Part shown: positions 10,301 to 17,600 of the stretch, one piece after another
Layout of the letters: each line of letters begins with the position of its first letter
Numbering within the stretch: position 1 is the first letter of the stretch
Assembly (NCBI RefSeq): GCF_018304825.1
Contig: NZ_CP072649.1
Location: 434,001-498,000 of the forward strand
Direction: 5' to 3'
Origin: Chloracidobacterium validum
GTDB taxonomy: Bacteria > Acidobacteriota > Blastocatellia > Chloracidobacteriales > Chloracidobacteriaceae
DNA length: 64,000 bases
The notes under the pieces: generated by a model
The model's input: the letters and a program-made list of their open reading frames with translations, nothing else
Told to the model about the DNA's origin: nothing
Database searches by the model: none
Program-made: the position numbers and the translations under genes

Positions 10301-10876
10301 CTTGACATTCCAAATATCGTGCGACTTGAACGCGGCAGCGCGTCGTTTGACATTCGGCATCGTTTCACGACGGGGGTTCAGTACGACCTGCCCTGGATGG
10401 CGACGAACCCGTGGTTGGGCGGCTTCCAGGTTTCAGGCATCGTCACGCTTCAGACCGGACAGCCCTTCACGGTGATTACGGGGCTGGATACCAACCGGGA
10501 TGGCAACCGAACCGACCGGCTGGCAACGACGCAGGGCCTGGTCTTCCGCAACCAGGGCGCGCAGCGGATTGCCCTGGCGCCGGGCATCAATCCACTGACA
10601 CTCACGGCATTCAACTTCACGGAACCCGGCGAAGGGCTGGTTGGCCGCAACACCTTTCGCGCTCCGGGTGTGGCGCTGGTGGACGCCGCTTTGACCAAGC
10701 GGTTTACGTTTGCCGAGCGGTACGCGCTGCTGTTGCGGGTTGAGGCTTTCAACCTGTTCAACCGGACGCATTTCGCGACGCCCGTGCGCCTTCTGGAAGC
10801 TCCGGCGTTTGGTCGCGCGGTGGCGACGGCAGTTCCGCCCCGGCAGATTCAGTTTGCCGTGAAGTTCCAGTTTTAG
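7328..10876 (+). CDS. TonB-dependent receptor with carboxypeptidase-regulatory-like N-terminal domain (Oar-like)
   Basis: A 1182-residue outer-membrane protein. The signal peptide covers about residues 1-43 (LLGWLLVGLWLVSLPVG, cleaved near VEAQ). A carboxypeptidase-regulatory beta-sandwich follows at about 45-125 (GTILGTVIQRDTTPVPGAIVRI), then a proline-rich linker (about 132-160). A plug domain contains NFTIDGADTNDQDVGG and TLLADAESGRNGGGQVNVVSRTG. The remaining some 850 residues alternate short strands as in a 22-strand barrel, ending in VKFQF with the terminal Phe used by the BAM complex. Such Oar-type proteins are abundant in acidobacteria and import oligosaccharides, peptides or other large ligands; the substrate is unknown. 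Its stop overlaps the stop of the convergent kinase gene by three bases. Confidence 0.88.
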   Translation: MNTTMNYAPSRMLRRRLLGWLLVGLWLVSLPVGRWSAWQVEAQTTTGTILGTVIQRDTTPVPGAIVRILNKVNGLTRTARTDTSGVYRFDLILPGLYDIRAQADGFRENAIENFIVEVNREKIIQPPPIVLDPPTAPLPTPTAPASAPGQPPAPTPGTTQANVADAALRGSATAEFILALPLRGVRNFDTFALLAPGVAPPPTFFGASGPGIGPNVGGGDFVVNGVRARGNNFTIDGADTNDQDVGGRRRGYVATAAQPIESLREFQVTTLLADAESGRNGGGQVNVVSRTGENEFHGNLYSFFNDARLNARDAFDFRAGSVRIGKPAFTRHQSGGTLGGPIQANRWHFFTAFERIGVNRTQATHFAVPTAAERAAALALGGPQSLLGRDLLDLYPLPNNPGGPHGNHTLTQFLAGNGAATLFSFRSDYQFNPFDRPTLLTARYNLADDRGRLPNVGDSLNSGVDSQTRTHNVALDLITRLSDRFSNQLRLSYGRQRLGFDEIPGSPFIFQTRSIGVDLTGDGRPDGRSGPLGRVVALPYSSIGVDPSLFPQGRVTNTIQVADTFIWNHGRGTLKAGGDIRFIRSNSFADINYRLTLSFAPGIVIPPSGAFRYASGVDFIGLGLPADIRQTFVTEPNSTLGLRTTEYNVFLTETVRLGSRVMLRGGIRYELNTVPDTGDERLRRQLAVRPEDFPVSPNDQPRAAAFFAAFNNYQSFVNGREGIYDPSRRNFAGRASLAWDVFGNGRTAVRAGYGMFYDIIPLTITGQSRNLFPNNVQTSFRSGIVFPDILVSNPAIFLGPSGGCGGQTPGLPISPGGENATLNPSCAPSIIGSPAVFIGDLFERRNFALAYTLPRRNMRVARVHQVSLSVEQALADRLVASVAYVGTFGGNLIRPGTPNGGPLTPLYFFQGTQTNPFDRVEVLQRRNDGVVGAISGFSTDADSTYHALQIGVRQRYAYGLTFQVAYTWSHAIDSISDLFDTAGNANRSQIELDIPNIVRLERGSASFDIRHRFTTGVQYDLPWMATNPWLGGFQVSGIVTLQTGQPFTVITGLDTNRDGNRTDRLATTQGLVFRNQGAQRIALAPGINPLTLTAFNFTEPGEGLVGRNTFRAPGVALVDAALTKRFTFAERYALLLRVEAFNLFNRTHFATPVRLLEAPAFGRAVATAVPPRQIQFAVKFQF

Positions 10877-12300
10877 CCAACCTGCAGGGGCAAGCGAACG
10901 GTAAACGTCGTTCCTTGCCCGACTGTGCTTTCGACGGAAATCCGTCCGCGATGGGCGGTGACGATGCGTTTGACAATGGCCAGCCCAAGCCCAAAGCCCA
11001 GGCTGGTGCGTCCACTCCCCTGCCGGTAAGGTTCAAACATGGCTGCCTGCATTTCAGGTGGAATCCCCTGTCCGGTATCGGCAATGCGGATGACAACCCA
11101 CTCCCCATCTGCGACCCCGCAGACCGTGATGCGTCCACCCTCCGGTGTGAACTTGACGGCATTGGAAAGCAGGTTGGAGAAGACGCGCTCCAGCTTGGGC
11201 GCATCGCCGACGAACGGTGGCAGATCTTCCGCAACCTCCACGGCCAGCGAGATGCCTTTCTGTTGGGCCGGTAGGCTCGCTTCACGGATGCACCGCTGGA
11301 TGAGCGTCGCTGGAAACACGACGCCCTTGAGCAGGGTCATGCCAGTTTGGTTGGCGCGAAACAGCTCAAGCAGGTCACTGGCGAGTTGCAACACCTTGTT
11401 GAGACCCTGACGGGCAACCGTGATGACTTCCTGTAAAGCTTCGTCTGGTTGCGTGTCGTACCGCTCAAAAAAGTCCAGCGCCATTTGCATGGCGGTCAAT
11501 GGTGACCGGATGTCGTGGGCAACCATGGCCGTGAAATCTTCACGCAACCGCTCGGCCGTCTTGCGCTCCGTGACATCCCGAATGATCGCCACAAAGGCGC
11601 TTTCTTCGTCAGGAATGACCCGCGCTTCAAATTCACACCATTTACCGTGACACAGCGCGCGGTACTCGGCGACTTGCTGCGCCCCGCTGGTCAGATTGGC
11701 GATGGCTCGCTTGAGAAGGGAAGCGCCCTCTGGCGGAAGAATGTCGGCAACGCTGGTCTGAGGCGTGAGAACCAGCCCAAACATCTCCGGTGGGCAGGTG
11801 TCACTCGGCTTGAAGTAGGTGACGGTGCCATCGTGCTGGCCACGAATGACGATATCCGGCAGGCTGTCAACTAGCGTCCGAAACTGACGCTCGCGAGCCT
11901 TGAGAATGGCGTCGCTGCGGGCGACGTGGATGAGTCGTTGCAAGCGGCGGCCAAACAGGTGGAGGTTGATGGGTTTGGCAATGAAGTCGGTGACACCCGC
12001 CTCGAAGGCTTCAGCAATGACCGATTCGGTATCGTAGGCTGTCACGAGTAGAATCGGCAACGCCGCGCCTGTCGGTAAGGCGCGCGTCTGGCGGCAGACA
12101 TCCAGTCCTGATCCGTCAGGTAACATGGCATCCAGCACCAGCGCGTCCGGTAGCCTCTGTTGAATCGCGGTCAGCGCTTCCGCAACACTGGCCACGCTGG
12201 CGACCTGATGGCCGTGCTGCTTGAGAAACAGCTCAAGGATCCGCCGTTGGGCGGCATCATCTTCGACGAGCAAGATACGGGCGGGCTTCTCTAGCGGCAT
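10873..12300 (-). CDS. Hybrid REC-PAS-histidine kinase
   Basis: A 475-residue soluble signalling protein. An N-terminal receiver (residues 1-120) has phosphoacceptor D57 (ALVLDAMLPDG), the Thr in LLVTAYD and Lys in FIAKPINLH. A PAS domain follows (about 130-245; QFRTLVDSLPDIVIRG). HisKA has H262 in MVAHDIRSPLTAMQMALDFF. HATPase has NLLSNAVKFTPEGG, DTGQGIPPEM and LGFGLGLAIVKRIVTAHRG. No transmembrane helix is seen. The receiver at the N-terminus suggests control by another kinase before it signals onward. I chose the ATG at 12300, which gives MPLEKPARILLVEDD; an upstream in-frame start would add 13 residues running into the divergent promoter region. No dedicated regulator gene adjoins it. Confidence 0.88.
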   Translation of the reverse strand: MPLEKPARILLVEDDAAQRRILELFLKQHGHQVASVASVAEALTAIQQRLPDALVLDAMLPDGSGLDVCRQTRALPTGAALPILLVTAYDTESVIAEAFEAGVTDFIAKPINLHLFGRRLQRLIHVARSDAILKARERQFRTLVDSLPDIVIRGQHDGTVTYFKPSDTCPPEMFGLVLTPQTSVADILPPEGASLLKRAIANLTSGAQQVAEYRALCHGKWCEFEARVIPDEESAFVAIIRDVTERKTAERLREDFTAMVAHDIRSPLTAMQMALDFFERYDTQPDEALQEVITVARQGLNKVLQLASDLLELFRANQTGMTLLKGVVFPATLIQRCIREASLPAQQKGISLAVEVAEDLPPFVGDAPKLERVFSNLLSNAVKFTPEGGRITVCGVADGEWVVIRIADTGQGIPPEMQAAMFEPYRQGSGRTSLGFGLGLAIVKRIVTAHRGRISVESTVGQGTTFTVRLPLQVG

Positions 12301-12379
12301 ATCAGGCAGCAAAGTCAACCTCTGGATTGTAACATGCACCGAACATCGGCTGAATGCTCAGGCGTGGAGGTCATCGTCA

Positions 12380-13696
12380 ATGCATTGCTCATTGTGCTCA
12401 GTCTGGTTCGTGGCGGCATGCGGTTGGTTCATTGGTTTGAGTGGGGTTGGGGTGGTTGGCTCTCCGGTCACGGCCGCGCCAACGTACCAGTCGCCAACGT
12501 ACCAGTCGCTGCCAACATCAGAAACGCCGGTTCCCAACCCGTCGGAAGTTTTCCAGCAGGTCCGCGCAGCCGGGTTTGACGCCCTGTACAACCTTGACTA
12601 CCGTGGCGCACGCGACGCCTTCGAGCAACTCACCAAGCTTGATCCAGCGCATCCGGCCGGCTATCTCGACATCGCCAACTGCATGTGGGCGGAGAAGCTC
12701 TACCGCGCGCGCCGTTTGCAGGCCACGACGTACGCCGGCACGTCCTTCTTTGCCGACACGAAGGAAACCTTCGACCGCGACTTTGACCGCCGTTACCGGG
12801 AGGCAATCACGCGCACCATCAAGGTGGCGGACGCCCGACTCAAGGAAAACCCACGCGACACCGTGGCGCTGTACTACAAGGGCGCGGCACACGGTTTGCT
12901 CGGCGCCTACGAAGCAACCATCACCCGCGCATTCCTGGCGGCGCTCAGTCAAAGCAACAAGTCGGTTGCCTTGCATCGTGAGGTTCTCAAACTCGACCCG
13001 GATTATGCTGACGCCAACCTGTCCATTGGGTTGTACAACTACGTTGTCGGTTCGCTTCCGCTTCCGGTCAAGCTGCTGGCGGCTCTGGGTGGCGTGCGCG
13101 GTTCACGGAAGCGCGGACTGGCGCAGGTTGCCAAGGCTGCCGATGAAGGGCGGACGGCACGCGACGCCGCCCGGCTTTTGTTGATTACGCTCTACAAGCG
13201 CGAGAAGCGCTATGCCGATGCGCTGCCTTACCTGGAAGCCTTCACGCGCCAATACCCGGCCAACTATGTAGCCCGGCTGGAGTTGGCGGATACGCTCGTT
13301 CGGGTGGGGCAGACCGACGCAGGCATCGCCGTTTTTGAAGAGTTGATTCGGGTGTCCTCCGCCGGAGCGTACCGGGATGCCATCCACTATCAGCTAGCCG
13401 ATACGTTGTTTTCGGTCGGGCGGGTGCAAGACGCTATCCCGCATCTGCGTACGGTGACGACCTTGCCCGGCGCCAACCCTGACCTCGTGACGCTGGCTCA
13501 GTTGCGGCTGGGCGAGGCACATGATGTTGCCGGGCGACGGGCCGAAGCCATAGATGTTTATCGGAACATTCTCAAACGGCCCAATGTCTTTGACTCTCAC
13601 GCGCGCGCGCAAGCCCATCTCAAAAAGCCCTATGCGTTGCCAACGACAGTCGCCACGCCCACTGACACGGACGCCACGGACGATAGTCAGCCATGA
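12380..13696 (+). CDS. Exported tetratricopeptide-repeat protein
   Basis: A 438-residue protein starting at the ATG at 12380, which has a clear GGAGG (12366-12370) nine bases upstream. The open frame extends back to 12221, but those residues overlap the divergent kinase gene. Residues 1-33 form a signal peptide ([22 protein letters not shown]). A short TYQS repeat is followed by TPR units: [50 protein letters not shown], and further ones to about residue 410. TPRs mediate protein binding, so this is probably a periplasmic scaffold. The DUF2256 gene overlaps its stop by ATGA, implying translational coupling. Confidence 0.8.
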   Translation: MHCSLCSVWFVAACGWFIGLSGVGVVGSPVTAAPTYQSPTYQSLPTSETPVPNPSEVFQQVRAAGFDALYNLDYRGARDAFEQLTKLDPAHPAGYLDIANCMWAEKLYRARRLQATTYAGTSFFADTKETFDRDFDRRYREAITRTIKVADARLKENPRDTVALYYKGAAHGLLGAYEATITRAFLAALSQSNKSVALHREVLKLDPDYADANLSIGLYNYVVGSLPLPVKLLAALGGVRGSRKRGLAQVAKAADEGRTARDAARLLLITLYKREKRYADALPYLEAFTRQYPANYVARLELADTLVRVGQTDAGIAVFEELIRVSSAGAYRDAIHYQLADTLFSVGRVQDAIPHLRTVTTLPGANPDLVTLAQLRLGEAHDVAGRRAEAIDVYRNILKRPNVFDSHARAQAHLKKPYALPTTVATPTDTDATDDSQP

Positions 13697-13848
13697 CCCA
13701 TAAAAAGCCACATCTGCCAGAAAAAATTTGCCCGGTCTGCCAGCGTCCTTTCACGTGGCGCAAGAAATGGCGTAACACCTGGGAGAAAGTCGTCTATTGC
13801 TCGAAAGCCTGCGCCGGGCGCAAACGCGAATCGTCACCGCGAAAATGA
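13693..13848 (+). CDS. DUF2256 zinc-binding miniprotein
   Basis: A 51-residue protein. It carries the full DUF2256 signature: [14 protein letters not shown], then [15 protein letters not shown]. The four Cys (CPVC and CSKAC) should form a single zinc ribbon and the surroundings are strongly basic. Its ATG overlaps the stop of the TPR gene (ATGA), so it is translationally coupled. The family is small, widespread and uncharacterised, often lying near photolyase or cryptochrome genes; none is seen here. Confidence 0.85.
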   Translation: MTHKKPHLPEKICPVCQRPFTWRKKWRNTWEKVVYCSKACAGRKRESSPRK

Positions 13849-13893
13849 CCAGAAAGTGATCAGAAAGCGATTGCCGCGTGACTCATGGCTCGC

Positions 13894-14409
13894 TCATGGC
13901 TCGGTTTTCCCATCTGTCGGCGGTTCGTCTGGCGCGAGACGATGTTGCTGGCGAATGTGCGCAAGCAGGTTGCGCGCCGCAATGTCAAGCGCGCGGTAAA
14001 CCAGCTCAAACCCTTCCTCCCCACCAGCATAGGGGTCAGGCACTTCCGCCACGCCAATGGACGGGGCAAACTCCAGCATCATGAAGAGCTTGTGCTCCTG
14101 ACCACGCGGGCAGAGCGACCGTAAGTAGGCCTGGTTGGTTCGGTCCATGGCCAGCAGGTAATCAAATCGGAGGAAGTCGTCACGCCGAACCTCCCGCGAC
14201 CGCAGATCGGCAATATCAATCCCGCGCTTGAGCATGGTGCGCTGTGAGCGCGCGTCTGGCGGTTCACCGATTCGCATCGGTGAGATGGCGGCTGAATCAG
14301 TTTCAATCTGATGCGAGAGCTTCGCTTGAGCGACGAGGTGGCGAAAAATACCTTCGGCCATGGGCGACCGGCAGATATTGGCAGTGCAAACAAACAGGAC
14401 ACGAATCAT
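13894..14409 (-). CDS. Low-molecular-weight protein-tyrosine phosphatase
   Basis: A 171-residue phosphatase. The P-loop VLFVCTANICRSPMAEG holds nucleophile C8 and phosphate-binding R14 in the C-X5-R motif. The general-acid loop is VPDPYAGGEEGFE. It would remove phosphate from Tyr in proteins, in bacteria often on exopolysaccharide-linked tyrosine kinases, or act as an arsenate reductase-like enzyme. I set the start at MIRVLFVC (14409), since the frame open upstream to 14589 crosses the divergent L,D-transpeptidase gene. No partner kinase is adjacent. Confidence 0.9.
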   Translation of the reverse strand: MIRVLFVCTANICRSPMAEGIFRHLVAQAKLSHQIETDSAAISPMRIGEPPDARSQRTMLKRGIDIADLRSREVRRDDFLRFDYLLAMDRTNQAYLRSLCPRGQEHKLFMMLEFAPSIGVAEVPDPYAGGEEGFELVYRALDIAARNLLAHIRQQHRLAPDEPPTDGKTEP

Positions 14410-14456
14410 AATGCGTTGCTTCAAACAGACTTTGAATTGATTTGCTAAAACTTGAG

Positions 14457-15125
14457 ATGGGAAGTGTAGCGATTGTGAGCGGGGTCTGCCATGGCAACCG
14501 ATGGCTGGTGGTTGCGACGCGCTGGTTGCGCTTGGTGTTGCCTTTGTTTCTAGCCGTCCAGGACGGGCGCGCCGCCTCACCGCGTCCACAGGTCAGTCCG
14601 ACGCCAGACGCACTGGAGCGGCTGCGGGCGGCCGCCGCCCAGGCCGGCGTTTCCTTTCCGCTCCAGCACGTTGCGCTGCGGGTGTACAAGCAACAACGCC
14701 GCCTTGAGCTTTGGTCAGGCGAGACCTGCATCAAGACCTACCGGGTCTCACTCGGAGCCGAGCCGGAACTCGACAAGGTACGCGAGGGCGACCACCGGAC
14801 GCCAGTCGGCACGTTTTATGTCTGCACCCGAAATGATCGCAGCCGCTTCCATCTCTTTTTGGGATTGAGCTACCCCAACAAGGAAGCGGCCGAGCGGGGG
14901 CTGCGGGATGGACTGATCACCCGTCACCAGTACCGCGCCATCCAGCAGTCCCATCGGCGGCGCACGCGACCGCCGTGGAATACCCCGCTGGGCGGAGAGG
15001 TCGGCATCCACGGCGGGGGCGTGGGACAGGACTGGACCTGGGGATGCATTGCACTGAACAATGACGACATCGAGGAGCTGTGGTTAGCCTGCCCGCTAAA
15101 GACTCCAGTCACCATCGTTCTTTAG
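14457..15125 (+). CDS. L,D-transpeptidase (YkuD family)
   Basis: A 222-residue exported enzyme. The N-terminal hydrophobic stretch (WLRLVLPLFLAVQ, about residues 23-35) serves as a signal peptide. The YkuD catalytic motif is present: H185 in GIHGGG and C197 in WTWGCIALNNDDIEEL. It would form 3-3 cross-links in peptidoglycan or link proteins to it in the periplasm. The start is uncertain: ATG at 14457 is used here, and an in-frame TTG at 14442 would add five residues. The gene diverges from the tyrosine phosphatase. Confidence 0.85.
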   Translation: MGSVAIVSGVCHGNRWLVVATRWLRLVLPLFLAVQDGRAASPRPQVSPTPDALERLRAAAAQAGVSFPLQHVALRVYKQQRRLELWSGETCIKTYRVSLGAEPELDKVREGDHRTPVGTFYVCTRNDRSRFHLFLGLSYPNKEAAERGLRDGLITRHQYRAIQQSHRRRTRPPWNTPLGGEVGIHGGGVGQDWTWGCIALNNDDIEELWLACPLKTPVTIVL

Positions 15126-15212
15126 TCCAACCTGGGTTGACTTTCGGTCTATAGTCGCCAAGGTTATCGCCTGCGTCTAATAAACTTCATCCGCGCTACG
15201 GACATTGGTTGT

Positions 15213-16073
15213 ATGTCATTCCCTGTACTCCGTTCTCCGTCCTGGCTGAATCATTACCGGCAACGTGGCTGGCGCTGGTTGCCGCTGGCGGTTCTGTGGT
15301 GCGCCCTGCTGCTGACGGCAGCCTGTCAGAAACAGGAAGCTGTCGTGACGGTGCCAACCGAGACCGAGGCCAACGAAATCATTGCCGCACTTCAGGACCG
15401 GGGCATCGAGGCCAAAAAGGAACCGGCAGGCGGCGAAGATCAAAAGGGGTGGCGCATCCTGGTGGTCGAAGACGCCTTTGCGTCCGGCAAGGCCGCCCTC
15501 GCCATCCGTATTTTGCAGGAACTGGGACTCCCGCGCCCAACCGGCACCGGGCTGGGTGAAGATACCGGCGGCGGAACCTTTGGCGGACTCTCCCCAACGG
15601 CAGAAGAGGCCAAGAAAATCAAGCAAATCAAGACCGAAATCGAGCGCCAGTTGCGGCAGTTGCCGGACGTGGCGCGGGTGAGTGTCAACATCGTCCTGCC
15701 GGAAAAAGACATTGCCAGCTTGCAGCCAACGCCGGCCAAGGCATCGGTTTTGCTCGTCACGACTGCCGCCGATACGCGCTTCAAGGAAGATGACGTGCGG
15801 CGGCTGGTGACGGGGGGCGTGCCCAACCTCGATGCCAACAATGTCGTCGTGACGATTTTTCACGAGCCACCGCGCCAGCTTCAGACCCAGCTTTCAGACA
15901 TCGAGAAACGCGCTCGGATCAACAAGCTCGTGACCGTTGTCGGCGTGTCGGTTGGGCTGATCATCCTTGGTTTGGGTGGGCTGTTGTTCTATGCCCGGCG
16001 CCGTCAGTCCGCGCCGGCCGAAGCCGAGGGCGCGCCGGCCGAAGGGTCCGAACGCAAGCAACTCCAGGCTTGA
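15213..16073 (+). CDS. sctJ: Type III secretion inner-membrane ring lipoprotein SctJ (YscJ/HrcJ)
   Basis: A 286-residue protein. Residues 18-38 make a lipoprotein-type signal ending in LTAAC, with C38 the likely lipidated Cys (the -3 position is Thr, slightly off consensus). Next comes the first ring-building motif typical of SctJ (ETEANEIIAALQDRGIEAKK), then a second (EIERQLRQLPDVARVSVNIVLPEKD) and a C-terminal transmembrane helix (about 238-262) with a basic tail. At this length it is an injectisome-type SctJ and not a flagellar FliF (about 550 residues). It would form the inner-membrane ring of a secretion apparatus. It faces the sctQ-fliO-sctR-sctS run on the opposite strand, 45 bases from the end of sctS. 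Confidence 0.85.
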   Translation: MSFPVLRSPSWLNHYRQRGWRWLPLAVLWCALLLTAACQKQEAVVTVPTETEANEIIAALQDRGIEAKKEPAGGEDQKGWRILVVEDAFASGKAALAIRILQELGLPRPTGTGLGEDTGGGTFGGLSPTAEEAKKIKQIKTEIERQLRQLPDVARVSVNIVLPEKDIASLQPTPAKASVLLVTTAADTRFKEDDVRRLVTGGVPNLDANNVVVTIFHEPPRQLQTQLSDIEKRARINKLVTVVGVSVGLIILGLGGLLFYARRRQSAPAEAEGAPAEGSERKQLQA

Positions 16074-16118
16074 TCGCCAGCGCCGGGCCGCGCGGCGTGA
16101 GTTTCCGCAGCGTGGGTG

Positions 16119-16388
16119 CTATGGAAGCGCGCTGACCTTGGGTATGTATGACATCACCTGCTGAGTGAAAGCAATGAGCTGGGTGAACGTCCAGCTTCCG
16201 AAGAAGATGAGCGTCAGGACGGTGGCAATCATCTTGGGCACGAAGGTCAGCGTCTGTTCCTGAATTTGGGTGAGCGCCTGCAACAGACTGATGACCAGCC
16301 CGACGACCAAGCTGACGACCAGCGCGGGCAAGGACAGAATCAGGATCAACCAGAGCGTTTGGTTGGCGAGCGTGAGAAATGTCTGCAT
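16119..16388 (-). CDS. sctS: Type III secretion export gate protein SctS (FliQ/YscS)
   Basis: An 89-residue protein with two transmembrane helices (about 12-38 and 52-76) and the family linker between them (LQALTQIQEQTLTFVPKM). It is part of the SctRST export gate. The ATG at 16388 has GAGGTG five bases upstream; an upstream GTG at 16394 is less likely. It is the last gene of the sctQ-fliO-sctR-sctS run, 29 bases after sctR. SctT, SctU and SctV do not occur in the window. Confidence 0.88.
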   Translation of the reverse strand: MQTFLTLANQTLWLILILSLPALVVSLVVGLVISLLQALTQIQEQTLTFVPKMIATVLTLIFFGSWTFTQLIAFTQQVMSYIPKVSALP

Positions 16389-16417
16389 GGGCACACCTCG
16401 ACTGGCACTCGTGGGCG

Positions 16418-17182
16418 TCAGGCGTAACTCAACACGAGATTCTGGATCAGCGTTACCCAGCCCTTGACCAGCACAAAAAGCAATAACTTGAAGGGAAGCG
16501 AAATCATCGTCGGGGACAGCATGAACATTCCCATCGCCTGGAGGATGTTGGACACCAGCATGTCAATGACCAGGAATGGAATGAACAGCAGAAAACCAAT
16601 CTGAAACGCCTCGGTCAGTTGGCTCGTCACGAAAGCGGGCACGACCACCCGGAAGTCCCGCACGGTAATCGTACTGGGGTCTTTCCCATTTTTCTGGGCA
16701 AGGCGCTGAGCCAAACCCAGAAACAAACGCCGGTCGGCTTCGTGAGCATTCCGCTCAAGGAAAGCGCGCAGCGGCTCCTTGCCTTTGTCGAGCGCCTTGA
16801 ACAGGGTTTCAGCCCGCATTTCCGTAAAGACCGGGGCGGTGGCGTCGGAAAGGCCCGCTTCCTCGAGCATTTTCTCGGCCACCGGCGCCATGATGAACAT
16901 GGTCAGGATTAGCGAAATGCCGGTGATGACCTGGTTGGGTGGGACTTGCTGCGTCCCAAGCGCGTTTCTCAGAATGGACAGCACCACGGAGATTTTCACG
17001 AATGAAGTCATCATGATGAGGGCGAACGGGGCCAGTGCCAGTGCGCCGAGCGTCACGACCAGTACGACTGGGTTGGCTTGGAGTGAACCCTGGGCGGCGG
17101 CGGTGGACGATGAACTCACCCCAATGCCGGCCAACAGCAACGTTGCCGGCAAAAACCTCAACCGACGTGAGCGAACGGGCAT
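16418..17182 (-). CDS. sctR: Type III secretion export gate protein SctR (FliP/YscR)
   Basis: A 254-residue protein. It has an N-terminal signal-like helix (LPATLLLAGIGV), as in FliP, then the family helices (VLVVTLGALALAPFALIMMTSF; SFVKISVVLSILRNALGTQQ), the hydrophilic loop with FLERNAHEADRRLF, and the signature QIGFLLFIPFLVIDMLVSNILQAMGM. The ATG at 17182 has GAGGAAA upstream. SctR makes the main ring of the export gate. Seven bases separate it from the FliO-like gene upstream. The FliP-like signal peptide and FliO neighbour are closer to flagellar than injectisome arrangement. Confidence 0.9.
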   Translation of the reverse strand: MPVRSRRLRFLPATLLLAGIGVSSSSTAAAQGSLQANPVVLVVTLGALALAPFALIMMTSFVKISVVLSILRNALGTQQVPPNQVITGISLILTMFIMAPVAEKMLEEAGLSDATAPVFTEMRAETLFKALDKGKEPLRAFLERNAHEADRRLFLGLAQRLAQKNGKDPSTITVRDFRVVVPAFVTSQLTEAFQIGFLLFIPFLVIDMLVSNILQAMGMFMLSPTMISLPFKLLLFVLVKGWVTLIQNLVLSYA

Positions 17183-17189
17183 GATTTCC

Positions 17190-17594
17190 TCACTTTCGCA
17201 TGAACCACCGCTCCACCGTTTGGGCGAATGGCGGCAGTGGTCGAGCCGTTTCACGGGCAGCAAGCGCCTTTTCAACTGTCGTGGCGTCAAGCGTCTCGAT
17301 GACGTGGATGCCGGCCTCGGACGCGCCAACCAGGAGATATTTTCCGTTGACCTCGATGACGTAGAGCGTCCGCCGTGGTTCGAGCGGCAAAACATCAACG
17401 ACGTTCACCAGTCCCAGCGGCCGGCGCACCCCGATACCACCCAACTTGGGCAGGACGACGCGCAGGGTGACATAAGCCGTGGCGCAGACTACCCCCAGCG
17501 CAACGAGCGTCTGAAAGAGTGCCCAGACAAAGCCTCCACCGGTTGGTGGCAGTGGTTCTGGGACTGGTTGCCATCCAGCGAGCGCCAGCAGCAT
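17190..17594 (-). CDS. FliO-like export-gate assembly protein
   Basis: A 134-residue protein with one N-terminal transmembrane helix (about 24-46, VWALFQTLVALGVVCATAYVTLR) followed by a small cytoplasmic domain with the FliO pattern: VVDVLPLEPRRTLYVIEVNGKYLLVGASEAGIHVIETLD. FliO helps the FliP/SctR ring assemble in flagella and is normally absent from injectisomes. Placed between sctQ and sctR, it keeps the flagellar N-O-P-Q order in this operon. The call rests on pattern and position. Confidence 0.75.
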   Translation of the reverse strand: MLLALAGWQPVPEPLPPTGGGFVWALFQTLVALGVVCATAYVTLRVVLPKLGGIGVRRPLGLVNVVDVLPLEPRRTLYVIEVNGKYLLVGASEAGIHVIETLDATTVEKALAARETARPLPPFAQTVERWFMRK

Positions 17595-17600
17595 GTCGGG

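Noticed and set aside
12221-12379. N-terminal extension of the TPR protein
   Set aside because: It overlaps the divergent hybrid kinase, has low-complexity sequence, and the ATG at 12380 has a good GGAGG and starts a signal peptide.
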